Shown here: positions 33,979 through 42,106 of the stretch, in pieces
Numbering within the stretch: the first letter of the stretch is position 1
How the letters are laid out: every line of letters begins with the position of its first letter
Source of the DNA: Dryocola sp036489025
GTDB lineage: Bacteria; Pseudomonadota; Gammaproteobacteria; Enterobacterales; Enterobacteriaceae
Direction: 5' to 3'
NCBI GenBank assembly: GCA_036489025.1
Contig: DASXGN010000035.1
Location: 124,001 to 188,000 of the forward strand
Length of the DNA stretch: 64,000 nt
The notes under the pieces: model-generated
What the model was told of the DNA's origin: nothing
What the model saw: the letters and a program-made list of their open reading frames with translations, nothing else
The model's database searches: none
Position numbers and translations under genes: made by a program

Positions 33979-36147
33979 TCAGAAATCAACGGTTACGGAC
34001 GCACGAACTTCACGGCCGCCGCCGAGGAACGCACTCGGGGAGCCGCCGTCACCGTCGGTGCCTGACGGGAAGATAGACGCCCAATAGTGCTCATCCGTGA
34101 CGTTGTTCACCGCCACGCGGAAGGTCGTTGGCAGCGCGTTGATTTTGGTGGTGTAGCGTGTGCCGAGGTCAAGCGTGGTATAGCTGTCTGCCCAGGAGGT
34201 GTTGGTATCATTCGCCGCACGTTTGCCCGTGTAGTGCAGATTTGCACTGTAGACCCACTGCGGCAAGGACGGCAGGCTGTACTCTGCCAGCAGATTCGCC
34301 TGCACTTTTGGCACGCCGACGACGCGTTTGTCGCTGGTACTTTTAGAGACGGTATCTTTCAGTTTTGGATCGAGGAAGGTCACGCCGCTGTAGATATTCA
34401 ACCTCTGCCAGACATGGCCGGTGGCGGTAAGCTCAAGCCCATCGTTCACCTGCTCGCCCCGATCTTTGTAAACCATATCGCCAGCGTCGACGTAGGCGAA
34501 CGGACGTTTCAGGCGGAAAACTGCCGCGCCAAGATTCAGATCGCCGAGATCGGCCTTCAGGCCCATTTCATACTGCTGGCTGCGATAAGGATCGAGCGTC
34601 TGGCCTTCGTTTTTCACCCCAACGCCGGTTGGCGCGGTGCCACCCTGCTCCAGCGAATCGGCGTAGCTCACGTAAACCATTAATTCAGGAGTAATTTTAT
34701 ACATTAAGGCCGCGTTCGGGCTGAGGCCGTTCTCATCAACCTGGCCGGTTTTTTGCGCCTTATTATTGAAGTTTTGCGCCTGAATCCAGCTCTGGCTGAG
34801 GTAGAACATCGCCGACCACTGCGGGTTAAACGTCACCGTATCGCCAAGGGTAATACTTTGCTGCGTATTCTGGCTGGATTTGTACCGCGAGCCGTGCTTA
34901 TTGATTTTACCGTTGGCAGGCTCATCCATCGGTGACGGATCGTACATATTGGTGTTGCCAAGATCGTAGCGCTGGCTGGCACCTTTGCTGCCGTACAGCG
35001 TCCAGACATACCCGGTCGTGGAGAAGGCAAGATCGTGCCCTACGGAGCCGGTGTCGGCATGGCCGTTCAGCGTCACCGTGTTGCTAAGCACGCGGAAACG
35101 GCCCGCCGCGCTGGAGTCGCTCATCGAACGAGAAATATCGCCGCTGTTATTGAGAATTTTGCTGGAGACCGAGCGCATCGCACGGTCGGCCTGCTGCCAG
35201 CCTACGCCAGCGGTGACCGACCAGTCATCATTGAGATAATGAATCAGCCGGGTGCTGAGGGTATCGGTGGTGAGATCGTTCCCGGCGGTATTCAGCGCCA
35301 GGTTCTTATCTTTTGGATTTGGCGCGGAAGGCAGCTTAACGTTTGGCCCATAGCTGAAGCCGCCCGGATAGCCTTTTTGAAGAAATTCGTAGTGGCTGGC
35401 ATCGAGCTGCAGCTGCGTGCCCGGCTGTATATTCCAGTCCAGCGCGACGGATAACAGCCTGCGGCGCAGCGTACTGTCGTCCAGATTGCCTTCACCTTCT
35501 TCATTAAGCAGGTTAACGCGATAGCCAAAGCGGTGCTCATCATCAAAATGTCCGCCCAGATCGGCGTGACCGGTTATTGCACTGCGGCTTTGGTAGCCGA
35601 GTGTGACGCGATTCAGGGTTTCTTCGGTAGGGCGTTTGGCGACGAAATTGAACTGCCCTGCCGGACTCGCCGGGCCGTATAGCGCGCCGGTCAGGCTGTT
35701 GAGCACGTCCAGCCGCTCCAGCATTTCCACCGGGAAAGCCGTGGTGGAGACAATATTCAGCCCGTCGAGCCTGCTATTGGAAACCACATTGCCCTGCATA
35801 CCACGGCTTTGCGGGCGCCCAACATCCATCCCGCCACGAGCCTGCATTTGCGTGCTTGGCGAATATTTTAATAATTCGCTGACGCTTTTGGCCTGCTGGT
35901 TTTCAATCATATCTTTGGTCACGGTGGTGGAGGAATAAGGCGTATCAATCCACGCCTTATTTCCCTGCGGACCAACATCTATATCCGAAGTTTTAAAACC
36001 GGCCCCGGCCTGTATATCGCCCGCCCGCGCAGGAGCCTTTGCATTCACCACCATCTGGTCTTCGCTTTTCGCCGAGGAATCAGCCGCCTGTGACGCAAAG
36101 GGCGTAAGAAGCGGCAGGACAATCGCCAGCTTAATTGAATTATTCAT
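33979..36147 (-). CDS. TonB-dependent siderophore receptor
   Basis: Outer-membrane ligand-gated porin, 722 residues from ATG 36145-36147 (MNNSIKLA), with signal peptide ending SQA. A TonB-box-like EDQMVVNA follows the mature N-terminus; the plug domain has SVSELLKYSPSTQMQARGG, SRGMQGNVVSNSRLDGL and ERLDVLNSLTGALYGPASPAGQFNFVAKRPT, typical of FhuA/FoxA/FpvA-like ferri-siderophore receptors. The barrel ends in SVTVDF with the expected C-terminal Phe. Absent from this place in E. coli K-12. I found no convincing Fur box in the upstream 300 bp. Confidence 0.92.
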   Translation of the reverse strand: MNNSIKLAIVLPLLTPFASQAADSSAKSEDQMVVNAKAPARAGDIQAGAGFKTSDIDVGPQGNKAWIDTPYSSTTVTKDMIENQQAKSVSELLKYSPSTQMQARGGMDVGRPQSRGMQGNVVSNSRLDGLNIVSTTAFPVEMLERLDVLNSLTGALYGPASPAGQFNFVAKRPTEETLNRVTLGYQSRSAITGHADLGGHFDDEHRFGYRVNLLNEEGEGNLDDSTLRRRLLSVALDWNIQPGTQLQLDASHYEFLQKGYPGGFSYGPNVKLPSAPNPKDKNLALNTAGNDLTTDTLSTRLIHYLNDDWSVTAGVGWQQADRAMRSVSSKILNNSGDISRSMSDSSAAGRFRVLSNTVTLNGHADTGSVGHDLAFSTTGYVWTLYGSKGASQRYDLGNTNMYDPSPMDEPANGKINKHGSRYKSSQNTQQSITLGDTVTFNPQWSAMFYLSQSWIQAQNFNNKAQKTGQVDENGLSPNAALMYKITPELMVYVSYADSLEQGGTAPTGVGVKNEGQTLDPYRSQQYEMGLKADLGDLNLGAAVFRLKRPFAYVDAGDMVYKDRGEQVNDGLELTATGHVWQRLNIYSGVTFLDPKLKDTVSKSTSDKRVVGVPKVQANLLAEYSLPSLPQWVYSANLHYTGKRAANDTNTSWADSYTTLDLGTRYTTKINALPTTFRVAVNNVTDEHYWASIFPSGTDGDGGSPSAFLGGGREVRASVTVDF

Positions 36148-36464
36148 AAAATGATGCACCGCTGTATATTCTTGTATATTACGAGTGCGGGGATACTAAG
36201 CGCCTCGATACGTTATTCAGTTGATCGAGATCAGGCCGGGCAACATTTCGAATAAATAGCCCCTTTATGATGACGAAAAAATAACTAATTTCAGGTATGA
36301 GGGAGTAAAAAATTGGCGAATTTAAAGATAGCTTTCAAAAAAATAGTAACTAAAGGGTAATATTCCGGAAGGGTATTCTGATTCAACGCTGTTGGTCGGT
36401 ACATTATCAAAGAAGCAATAACACAACTAAATAAGGCGCTATTACTTCTTCTATATCATTGTGA
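36148..36464. promoter_or_regulatory. AT-rich region between TonB receptor and yhiN
   Basis: About 315 bp without a gene; both flanking genes are on the minus strand, so it carries the receptor promoter and the yhiN 3' end. No T-run hairpin was seen after yhiN, and no match to the 19-bp Fur consensus better than chance. Confidence 0.4.
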
Positions 36465-37667
36465 TTATATTTCGGAGCCCGTGGACAAATCCTGAGCGCA
36501 GGCCCAGGCAGAACTCCATGCCCACTGGAAATTGTAGCCGCCCAGCCAGCCGGTGACGTCCATCACCTCACCGATGAAATAGAGCCCCGCTACGTTGCGG
36601 GCTTCCATGGTGCGTGAACTCAGCTCGCGGGTGTCCACACCGCCTAGCGTAACTTCGGCGGTGCGATAGCCTTCGGTGCCGTTGGGCTGCACGCGCCAGT
36701 TCTGCAACGTTTCCACCAGCTCGCCCTGCTGACGCCCGTTAAGCTGTTTCAAAGTGGTATCCGGGATTTGTCCAAGCAGCTGTAAGCACTCAACCAGGCG
36801 TTTGGGCAGCACGATGGCAAGCGTATTCTTCAGGCTTTGGTTAGGATGCGCCTCGCGCTGCTGGTTAAGAAACGCTTCCAGATCGGTATCCGGCAGTAAG
36901 TTAACGCTCACATATTCACCCGGCTGCCAGTAGCTTGAGAGCTGCAATACCGCCGGGCCAGAAAGTCCACGATGGGTGAACAGCAAACTTTCGCGGAAGC
37001 TCACGCCATTCTCTGCGGTAATGACGGAAGGCACGGAAACGCCTGACAGCACCTGAAGCTGTTCCAGCAAAGGTTTATGCAGGGTGAACGGCACAAGGCC
37101 TGCGCGAGTCGGCAGCACTTTCAGGCCAAACTGCTCGGCAACCTTATAGCCAAACGGCGTTGCGCCCAGACCCGGCATCGAAAGGCCGCCGGAGGCAATC
37201 ACCAGTTTCCGGGCATCTACCTCGTCACCGTTCAGCCTGAGAGTAAACCCCTCTTCGCTGCGTTCAATGCCCAGCACTTCGCTGCGCAGGCGCATTGTCA
37301 CCTGACCTTTTTCGCACTCGGCAACCAGCATATCGACAATCTGCTGCGCGGAGTCATCGCAGAACAGCTGCCCGAGGGTTTTCTCATGCCATGCAATGCC
37401 GTGCTTGCCGACCATATCGATGAAGTCCCACTGGGTATAGCGCGCCAGGGCAGATTTGCAAAAATGCGGGTTTTGGCTCAGGTAGGCCGCAGGCTCGGTA
37501 TAAAGGTTAGTAAAGTTGCAGCGCCCGCCGCCGGACATGAGGATTTTGCGGCCCGGTTTTTTACCATTATCGATAAGTAACACGCGGCTGCCCGCCTGCC
37601 CGGCCATCGCCGCGCAAAACATTCCAGCTGCCCCCGCACCAATAATAATGGCATCAAACTTTTCCAC
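36465..37667 (-). CDS. yhiN: YhiN family NAD(P)/FAD-dependent oxidoreductase (HI0933-like)
   Basis: Flavoprotein of unknown reaction, 400 residues if started at the GTG 37665-37667 (VEKFDAIIIGAGAAG), the counterpart of E. coli MERFDAV. Dinucleotide motif GAGAAGMFCAA, then the family signature KKPGRKILMSGGGRCNFTN, and C-terminal GLYFIGEVMDVTGWLGGYNFQWAWSSA. GGGAG lies only two bases before the GTG, which is tight, so the exact start is less sure. Divergent from pitA. Confidence 0.93.
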   Translation of the reverse strand: MEKFDAIIIGAGAAGMFCAAMAGQAGSRVLLIDNGKKPGRKILMSGGGRCNFTNLYTEPAAYLSQNPHFCKSALARYTQWDFIDMVGKHGIAWHEKTLGQLFCDDSAQQIVDMLVAECEKGQVTMRLRSEVLGIERSEEGFTLRLNGDEVDARKLVIASGGLSMPGLGATPFGYKVAEQFGLKVLPTRAGLVPFTLHKPLLEQLQVLSGVSVPSVITAENGVSFRESLLFTHRGLSGPAVLQLSSYWQPGEYVSVNLLPDTDLEAFLNQQREAHPNQSLKNTLAIVLPKRLVECLQLLGQIPDTTLKQLNGRQQGELVETLQNWRVQPNGTEGYRTAEVTLGGVDTRELSSRTMEARNVAGLYFIGEVMDVTGWLGGYNFQWAWSSAWACAQDLSTGSEI

Positions 37668-37896
37668 GACCGACTCCCGACTATGCTTAAGGGGACGAAT
37701 TGTAAAGATCAAGGGCTGGTCGCACCAGCTTAATGCACGCTAACAATTGCAGGTGTTTGAAAAACAAAATGTAAATCTTTTCTCTGTTTGCCGCCCACAC
37801 GATAAACATCAAGAAAAGTCTATATTTCACTTGGCGCATTAAGCCGTTGTCTTACATAATGCGCCGCGTTCATGTCCTCAAAATGGCGTAACGTCT

Positions 37897-39399
37897 ATGC
37901 TACATTTGTTTGCTGGCCTGGATTTGCATACCGGGCTTTTGTTATTACTTGCTCTGGCATTTGTTCTCTTCTATGAAGCGATCAATGGCTTCCATGACAC
38001 TGCTAACGCAGTGGCAACCGTTATCTATACCCGCGCAATGCGATCGCAAATTGCGGTGGTCATGGCTGCGGTATTTAACTTCCTCGGCGTTCTGCTCGGC
38101 GGGCTAAGCGTGGCGTATGCGATTGTGCATATGTTGCCAACGGATCTGCTGTTGAACGTAGGGTCCGCTCATGGCCTCGCCATGGTGTTCTCTATGTTAC
38201 TGGCCGCTATTATCTGGAACCTCGGTACCTGGTATTTTGGTCTGCCGGCCTCCAGCTCCCATACGCTTATCGGTGCCATCATTGGTATCGGTTTGACTAA
38301 CGCACTGATGACCGGCACCTCGGTGGTCGATGCGCTGAATATGCCAAAGGTCATTGGCATTTTCATGTCCCTAATCCTCTCCCCGCTGGTGGGCCTGGTG
38401 ATTGCGGGCGGACTGATTTTCTTGCTACGTCGCTATTGGAGCGGCACCAAGAAACGCCGTCGTATCCACCTGACCCCGGCCGAGCGTGAGAAGCAGGACG
38501 GGAAGAAAAAACCGCCATTCTGGACGCGTATTGCGCTGATTCTTTCCGCTATTGGCGTGAGCTTCTCACACGGTGCCAACGACGGTCAGAAAGGCATCGG
38601 CCTGATTATGCTGGTGCTGATTGGCGTAGCGCCTGCGGGCTTTGTGGTGAATATGAATGCCTCTGGCTACGATATTGCCCGCACCCGCGATGCGATAACG
38701 CACCTTGAGCAATACTATATGCAGCACGGCGACGCCATTAAACACGTCGTTGAACTCACGCCAGCTATTCCAACGCCGGAAGAAGTTCCGAGCGCGGATG
38801 TGCCGAAAGAGTTCCACTGTGATGCAAGCCGCGCCATGATTGCCGTGCAGACCGCTAAGTCGCTGATCGGCAATATCGACAGCTACGATAAGCTGAGCGT
38901 CGAGCAGCGCAGCCATATGCGCCGCATGCTGCTTTGCATTTCAGATACCGCAGACAAAGTGGCTAATCTGCCGGAGACCAAACCGGACGATAAGCGCTTC
39001 CTGAAAGAGCTGAAAACCGACCTGCTGTACACCATTGAATATGCCCCAATCTGGATCATCATGGCGGTCGCTCTGGCGCTCGGCATCGGGACCATGATCG
39101 GCTGGCGTCGAGTGGCTACAACTATCGGTGAGAAGATTGGTAAGAAAGGCATGACGTATGCGCAGGGTATGTCCGCGCAGATGACGGCCGCCGTCTCCAT
39201 CGGTATTGCCAGCTACACCGGGATGCCGGTTTCCACCACTCACGTGCTGTCTTCCTCCGTGGCGGGGACGATGGTAGTTGACGGTGGCGGTCTGCAACGG
39301 AAGACGGTCACAAATATCCTGATGGCCTGGGTCTTCACCCTGCCCGTCTCGATTCTGCTGTCCGGCGGCCTGTACTGGATTTCCCTGCACTTCATCTAA
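37897..39399 (+). CDS. pitA: Low-affinity metal-phosphate:H+ symporter PitA
   Basis: Constitutive inner-membrane importer of phosphate as neutral metal-phosphate complexes; 500 residues (E. coli 499). The duplicated PHO4 signatures are FYEAINGFHDTANAVATVIYTRAM near residue 25 and GVSFSHGANDGQKGIG around 218, with about ten membrane segments and a large central cytoplasmic loop. The C-terminal half has SYTGMPVSTTHVLSSSVAGTM. Ended by a strong terminator shared with uspB. Confidence 0.97.
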   Translation: MLHLFAGLDLHTGLLLLLALAFVLFYEAINGFHDTANAVATVIYTRAMRSQIAVVMAAVFNFLGVLLGGLSVAYAIVHMLPTDLLLNVGSAHGLAMVFSMLLAAIIWNLGTWYFGLPASSSHTLIGAIIGIGLTNALMTGTSVVDALNMPKVIGIFMSLILSPLVGLVIAGGLIFLLRRYWSGTKKRRRIHLTPAEREKQDGKKKPPFWTRIALILSAIGVSFSHGANDGQKGIGLIMLVLIGVAPAGFVVNMNASGYDIARTRDAITHLEQYYMQHGDAIKHVVELTPAIPTPEEVPSADVPKEFHCDASRAMIAVQTAKSLIGNIDSYDKLSVEQRSHMRRMLLCISDTADKVANLPETKPDDKRFLKELKTDLLYTIEYAPIWIIMAVALALGIGTMIGWRRVATTIGEKIGKKGMTYAQGMSAQMTAAVSIGIASYTGMPVSTTHVLSSSVAGTMVVDGGGLQRKTVTNILMAWVFTLPVSILLSGGLYWISLHFI

Positions 39400-39421
39400 T
39401 CGGTGAGCGGCAGTCAAACAA

Positions 39422-39454
39422 AAAGCGGGTCAGTTAACTGGCCCGCTTTTTTTA
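39422..39454 (+). terminator. Terminator between convergent pitA and uspB
   Basis: AAAAGCGGGTCAGTT / AACTGGCCCGCTTTT, a near-perfect palindrome flanked by A- and T-runs; usable from both sides, with the stronger T-run for pitA. Confidence 0.88.
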
Positions 39455-39472
39455 TGTGCTGCTTACCAGGAT

Positions 39473-39808
39473 CTAGTGCCAAATCATGAGTCCAACAAGG
39501 CTGATAACCACGAGTCCGCACAGCGCGCTGGTCAGGACAAACTGACGGCGCAGCCTTTCACAGCGGCGAATAAACTCATCGTCATGATGATCCAGATAGC
39601 GCTGCGCGTAGATGTAGCGCACCAGACGTATCTGTTTACTGGGCTGACCATGCGATGTGAAAAAGCCTCCGCCATCGACGTACTGATACAGCAAAGGATC
39701 GCATCCCCGAAGCACCACTAGCAGCGCGCGTAATGAAGAGTAATAGCGCGCCATATTCACCACACAAACTACACAAAGCGCCCAAAATAGCGCAACGGTG
39801 CTGATCAT
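39473..39808 (-). CDS. uspB: Universal stress protein B
   Basis: Small inner-membrane protein, induced in stationary phase through sigma-S in E. coli and needed for ethanol resistance. 111 residues from ATG 39806-39808 (MISTVALFWALCVVCVVNM), identical in length to E. coli; GGGAGGGG lies just upstream. Two membrane segments at the ends (residues 3-21 and about 91-109), with YQYVDGGGFFTSHGQPSKQ between. Divergent from uspA. Confidence 0.95.
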   Translation of the reverse strand: MISTVALFWALCVVCVVNMARYYSSLRALLVVLRGCDPLLYQYVDGGGFFTSHGQPSKQIRLVRYIYAQRYLDHHDDEFIRRCERLRRQFVLTSALCGLVVISLVGLMIWH

Positions 39809-40141
39809 GTTCCCCTCCCGGCGTAGCCACAGAGCATCGCTCCGGGACAACCGCTCACCCCGAAAACTTCGACAGACAGTTCAGCAATCAGAAAAGCAGA
39901 TCCGGCTCACATAAGTTTTCCGGAACGGCTTATTTAATAGTGTAGGAGATCCGTTAATTTTTTCGCCACTACGTTAATCATTATCAATGCGGCAAAGGCT
40001 GTTTTTCGTTTGAATGTGTAAAAGGGTGGCGCATTGACGGGTTTTATCATTCGGGATAGGGTAGAAATATCATCTACAATATGAAGTCGTTACGCTGGAA
40101 TCCCAACTCGAACGGGCACATCTTATGGAAGGAGCGAAATT

Positions 40142-40579
40142 ATGGCTTACAAACACATTCTGATCGCGGTAGACCTCTCTCCGGAGAGCAAAGTACTGGT
40201 GGAAAAAGCAGTCTCCATGGCCCGCCCTTACAACGCGAAGGTTTCCCTGATTCATGTCGATGTAAATTACTCCGATCTCTACACCGGCCTGATTGACGTC
40301 AACCTCGGGGACATGCAAAAGCGCATCTCTGAAGAGACTCACCATGCGCTGAGCGAGCTTTCCACCGGGGCAGGCTACCCTATTACCGAAACCCTGAGCG
40401 GCAGCGGTGACCTGGGCCAGGTGCTGGTCGACGCCATCAAGAAATACGATATGGACTTAGTGGTTTGCGGGCATCACCAGGATTTCTGGAGCAAGCTAAT
40501 GTCATCCGCACGCCAGCTTATCAACACCGTACATGTGGATATGCTGATTGTCCCCCTGCGCGACGAAGACGAAGATTAA
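40142..40579 (+). CDS. uspA: Universal stress protein A
   Basis: Cytoplasmic Usp-fold protein induced on growth arrest; 145 residues (E. coli 144). Begins MAYKHILIAVDLSPES and keeps VSLIHVDVNYSDLYTGLIDVN. The C-terminus GHHQDFWSKLMSSARQLINTVHVDMLIVPL lacks the G-2x-G-9x-G(S/T) ATP motif, as in the non-ATP-binding UspA branch. GGAGCG provides the ribosome site, and a terminator follows. Confidence 0.97.
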   Translation: MAYKHILIAVDLSPESKVLVEKAVSMARPYNAKVSLIHVDVNYSDLYTGLIDVNLGDMQKRISEETHHALSELSTGAGYPITETLSGSGDLGQVLVDAIKKYDMDLVVCGHHQDFWSKLMSSARQLINTVHVDMLIVPLRDEDED

Positions 40580-40652
40580 AACTCTGTGACAGGCGTTCGC
40601 TGATAAGCGCCTTCACCTCTGCTTTATCTCGCGCACAGGGAATGTTTCGATT

Positions 40653-40680
40653 AGCCCTTTCTTTCTGAAAGGGCTTTTTT
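40653..40680 (+). terminator. Terminator after uspA
   Basis: AGCCCTTTC (40653-40661), loop TTTCT, GAAAGGGCT (40667-40675), then a T-run to 40680. Confidence 0.88.
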
Positions 40681-40684
40681 ATGT

Positions 40685-40998
40685 TCAGTATCCAGGAATA
40701 AGAAAGTCGACGGCGTCCCTAAGGTCCTGAGCGCTAGCCCTCAGATTCTCAACTGGCCGACCCAGTTCTTTCACCGGAATACCCGCCATCATATAGGTCA
40801 TGACCGCGCAACGCTGACCGTCAATATTTACCAGGGGGCAAAACTTCGCGGGTCGAATGGCATTCGACAATTGCAGGCTCGTAGCAGGAATGACCAAAGC
40901 ATGGTTTAAACATCCACTACCGGGTGCTGAAGATTAACCGGCCACGGATAAACGTTTTTACCCGCGCCGCGGTTTTCATAGGCAATAAACTGCTCCAT
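40685..40998 (-). pseudogene. ccdB: CcdB-like gyrase toxin, frameshifted remnant
   Basis: From ATG 40996-40998 the frame gives MEQFIAYENRGAGKNVYPW and then meets TAA at 40906-40908 after 30 codons; this matches the CcdB N-terminus (M-x-F-x-V-Y-x-N). The rest of CcdB continues in another frame from about 40905 to the stop at 40685: LVIPATSLQLSNAIRP, CPLVNIDGQRCAVMTYMMAGIPVKELG and the end DAVDFLIPGY (CcdB ends NAINLMFWGI). A single missing T in the GTTT run at the junction explains the break; restoring it gives one continuous CcdB. No functional toxin is expected. It sits where E. coli has dtpB. Confidence 0.7.
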
Positions 40999-41102
40999 CA
41001 GAATGTCCTCTGAAGCTCGCCAAACGAACATTTGTTCTCAACGAATTCATTAAGCGCAGCGATGCCCACCTTGTTTACGTCATACCGCTCAGCAAAGCTA
41101 TT
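40998..41102 (-). pseudogene. ccdA: CcdA-like antitoxin, C-terminal remnant
   Basis: The last 34 codons of a minus-strand frame end KVGIAALNEFVENKCSFGELQRTF, matching the toxin-binding tail of CcdA (EGMAEVARFIEMNGSFADENRDW). The TGA stop overlaps the ATG of the ccdB remnant (TGATG), the coupling expected of a ccdAB pair. Upstream, the same frame runs to 41297 but no ribbon-helix-helix DNA-binding domain is recognisable in it or in the other frames, so the N-terminal half is lost or scrambled. Confidence 0.6.
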
Positions 41103-41345
41103 TTCCTGACATTTATGGCGGAAAACCTCAGGTAATGACGAAGGTGGATTCCCTTCTAATTTTTTTTCCACGGCATGATGCTCCCCATGATTATGCTGCG
41201 AGAGGGTCAAGGCAGGATGAGGTTGAACTGTTCGGGCAAGAAATAAAAGTGTGAATTCGTTAATCTTCGGGGGCTCTCGTAAAAAAATCGTACTCAAAAT
41301 TGCAGCACAATTTTTTTGCGAGCGCCCCCTCAGTGCAGAGCCTGG
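41103..41345. other. Residual DNA upstream of the ccdAB remnant
   Basis: About 240 bp between the ccdA remnant and rsmJ. It should have held the CcdA N-terminus and the ccd operator, but neither can be read. It contains A- and T-runs (41161-41168, 41281-41287, 41311-41317) and no terminator with a clear stem. Confidence 0.4.
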
Positions 41346-42098
41346 CTACACGGCAGTTCCGGAATAAATATCAAACCGATGGCCTTTGGTCACCACGGCG
41401 TTTTGCGTGGCGATACCGCCCAGCGGCGGGGCATAATCCGGGCGTTTTACGACTACGCGTTTAGTGGCCAACAGGCGCGCAGGCTCAAGCAGCCCGTCGG
41501 CGTCTTCGTCCGGCCCCACCAGCGACTGGAACACGCGCATCTCTTTTTTCACCAGCGCACTTTTTTGTTTGTGCGGGAACATTGGATCGAGATAAACCAC
41601 CTCCGGACGCGGAGTCATATCGCTCAGCGCCGTCAGGCTTGAGGCGTGGATCAGCTGCAATCTCTCCTGTAGCCAGCCGCCGATTTCTGCATCCTGGTAT
41701 CCCCGGCGTAATCCGTCATCGAGCAGCGCGGCCACCACCGGGTTGCGCTCCAGCATTCTCACTTTACAACCTACGGAAGCCAGCACGAAAGCATCGCGCC
41801 CTAAGCCCGCCGTTGCGTCGACCACGTTCGGTAAATAGCCGCTTTTGATGCCGACAGCTTTGGCAACCGCTTCGCCTCGGCCACCGCCAAACTTCCTGCG
41901 GTGGGCCATTGCGCCCGAAACGAAGTCGACAAAAATTCCGCCAAGCTTCGGTTCATCGCGCTTACGCAGCTCAAGGTGCTCGGGAGTTAATACCAGCGCC
42001 ATCAAAGCCTCTTCGTCGTGCTCAAGGCCCCAGCGCTCGCTCAAAAGTGATAAGGCGCCGATGTCGGCGCCTGTTTCAGTCAGTAAACAGATTTTCAC
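41346..42098 (-). CDS. rsmJ: 16S rRNA (guanine(1516)-N2)-methyltransferase RsmJ
   Basis: SAM-dependent methyltransferase for G1516 of 16S rRNA, 250 residues as in E. coli. SAM loop VVDATAGLGRDAFVLAS around residue 105 and catalytic YLDPMFPHKQKSALVKKEMR around 170. It follows prlC by eight bases and is probably cotranscribed with it from the sigma-32 promoter. Confidence 0.96.
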   Translation of the reverse strand: MKICLLTETGADIGALSLLSERWGLEHDEEALMALVLTPEHLELRKRDEPKLGGIFVDFVSGAMAHRRKFGGGRGEAVAKAVGIKSGYLPNVVDATAGLGRDAFVLASVGCKVRMLERNPVVAALLDDGLRRGYQDAEIGGWLQERLQLIHASSLTALSDMTPRPEVVYLDPMFPHKQKSALVKKEMRVFQSLVGPDEDADGLLEPARLLATKRVVVKRPDYAPPLGGIATQNAVVTKGHRFDIYSGTAV

Positions 42099-42106
42099 GA
42101 AAGCAT

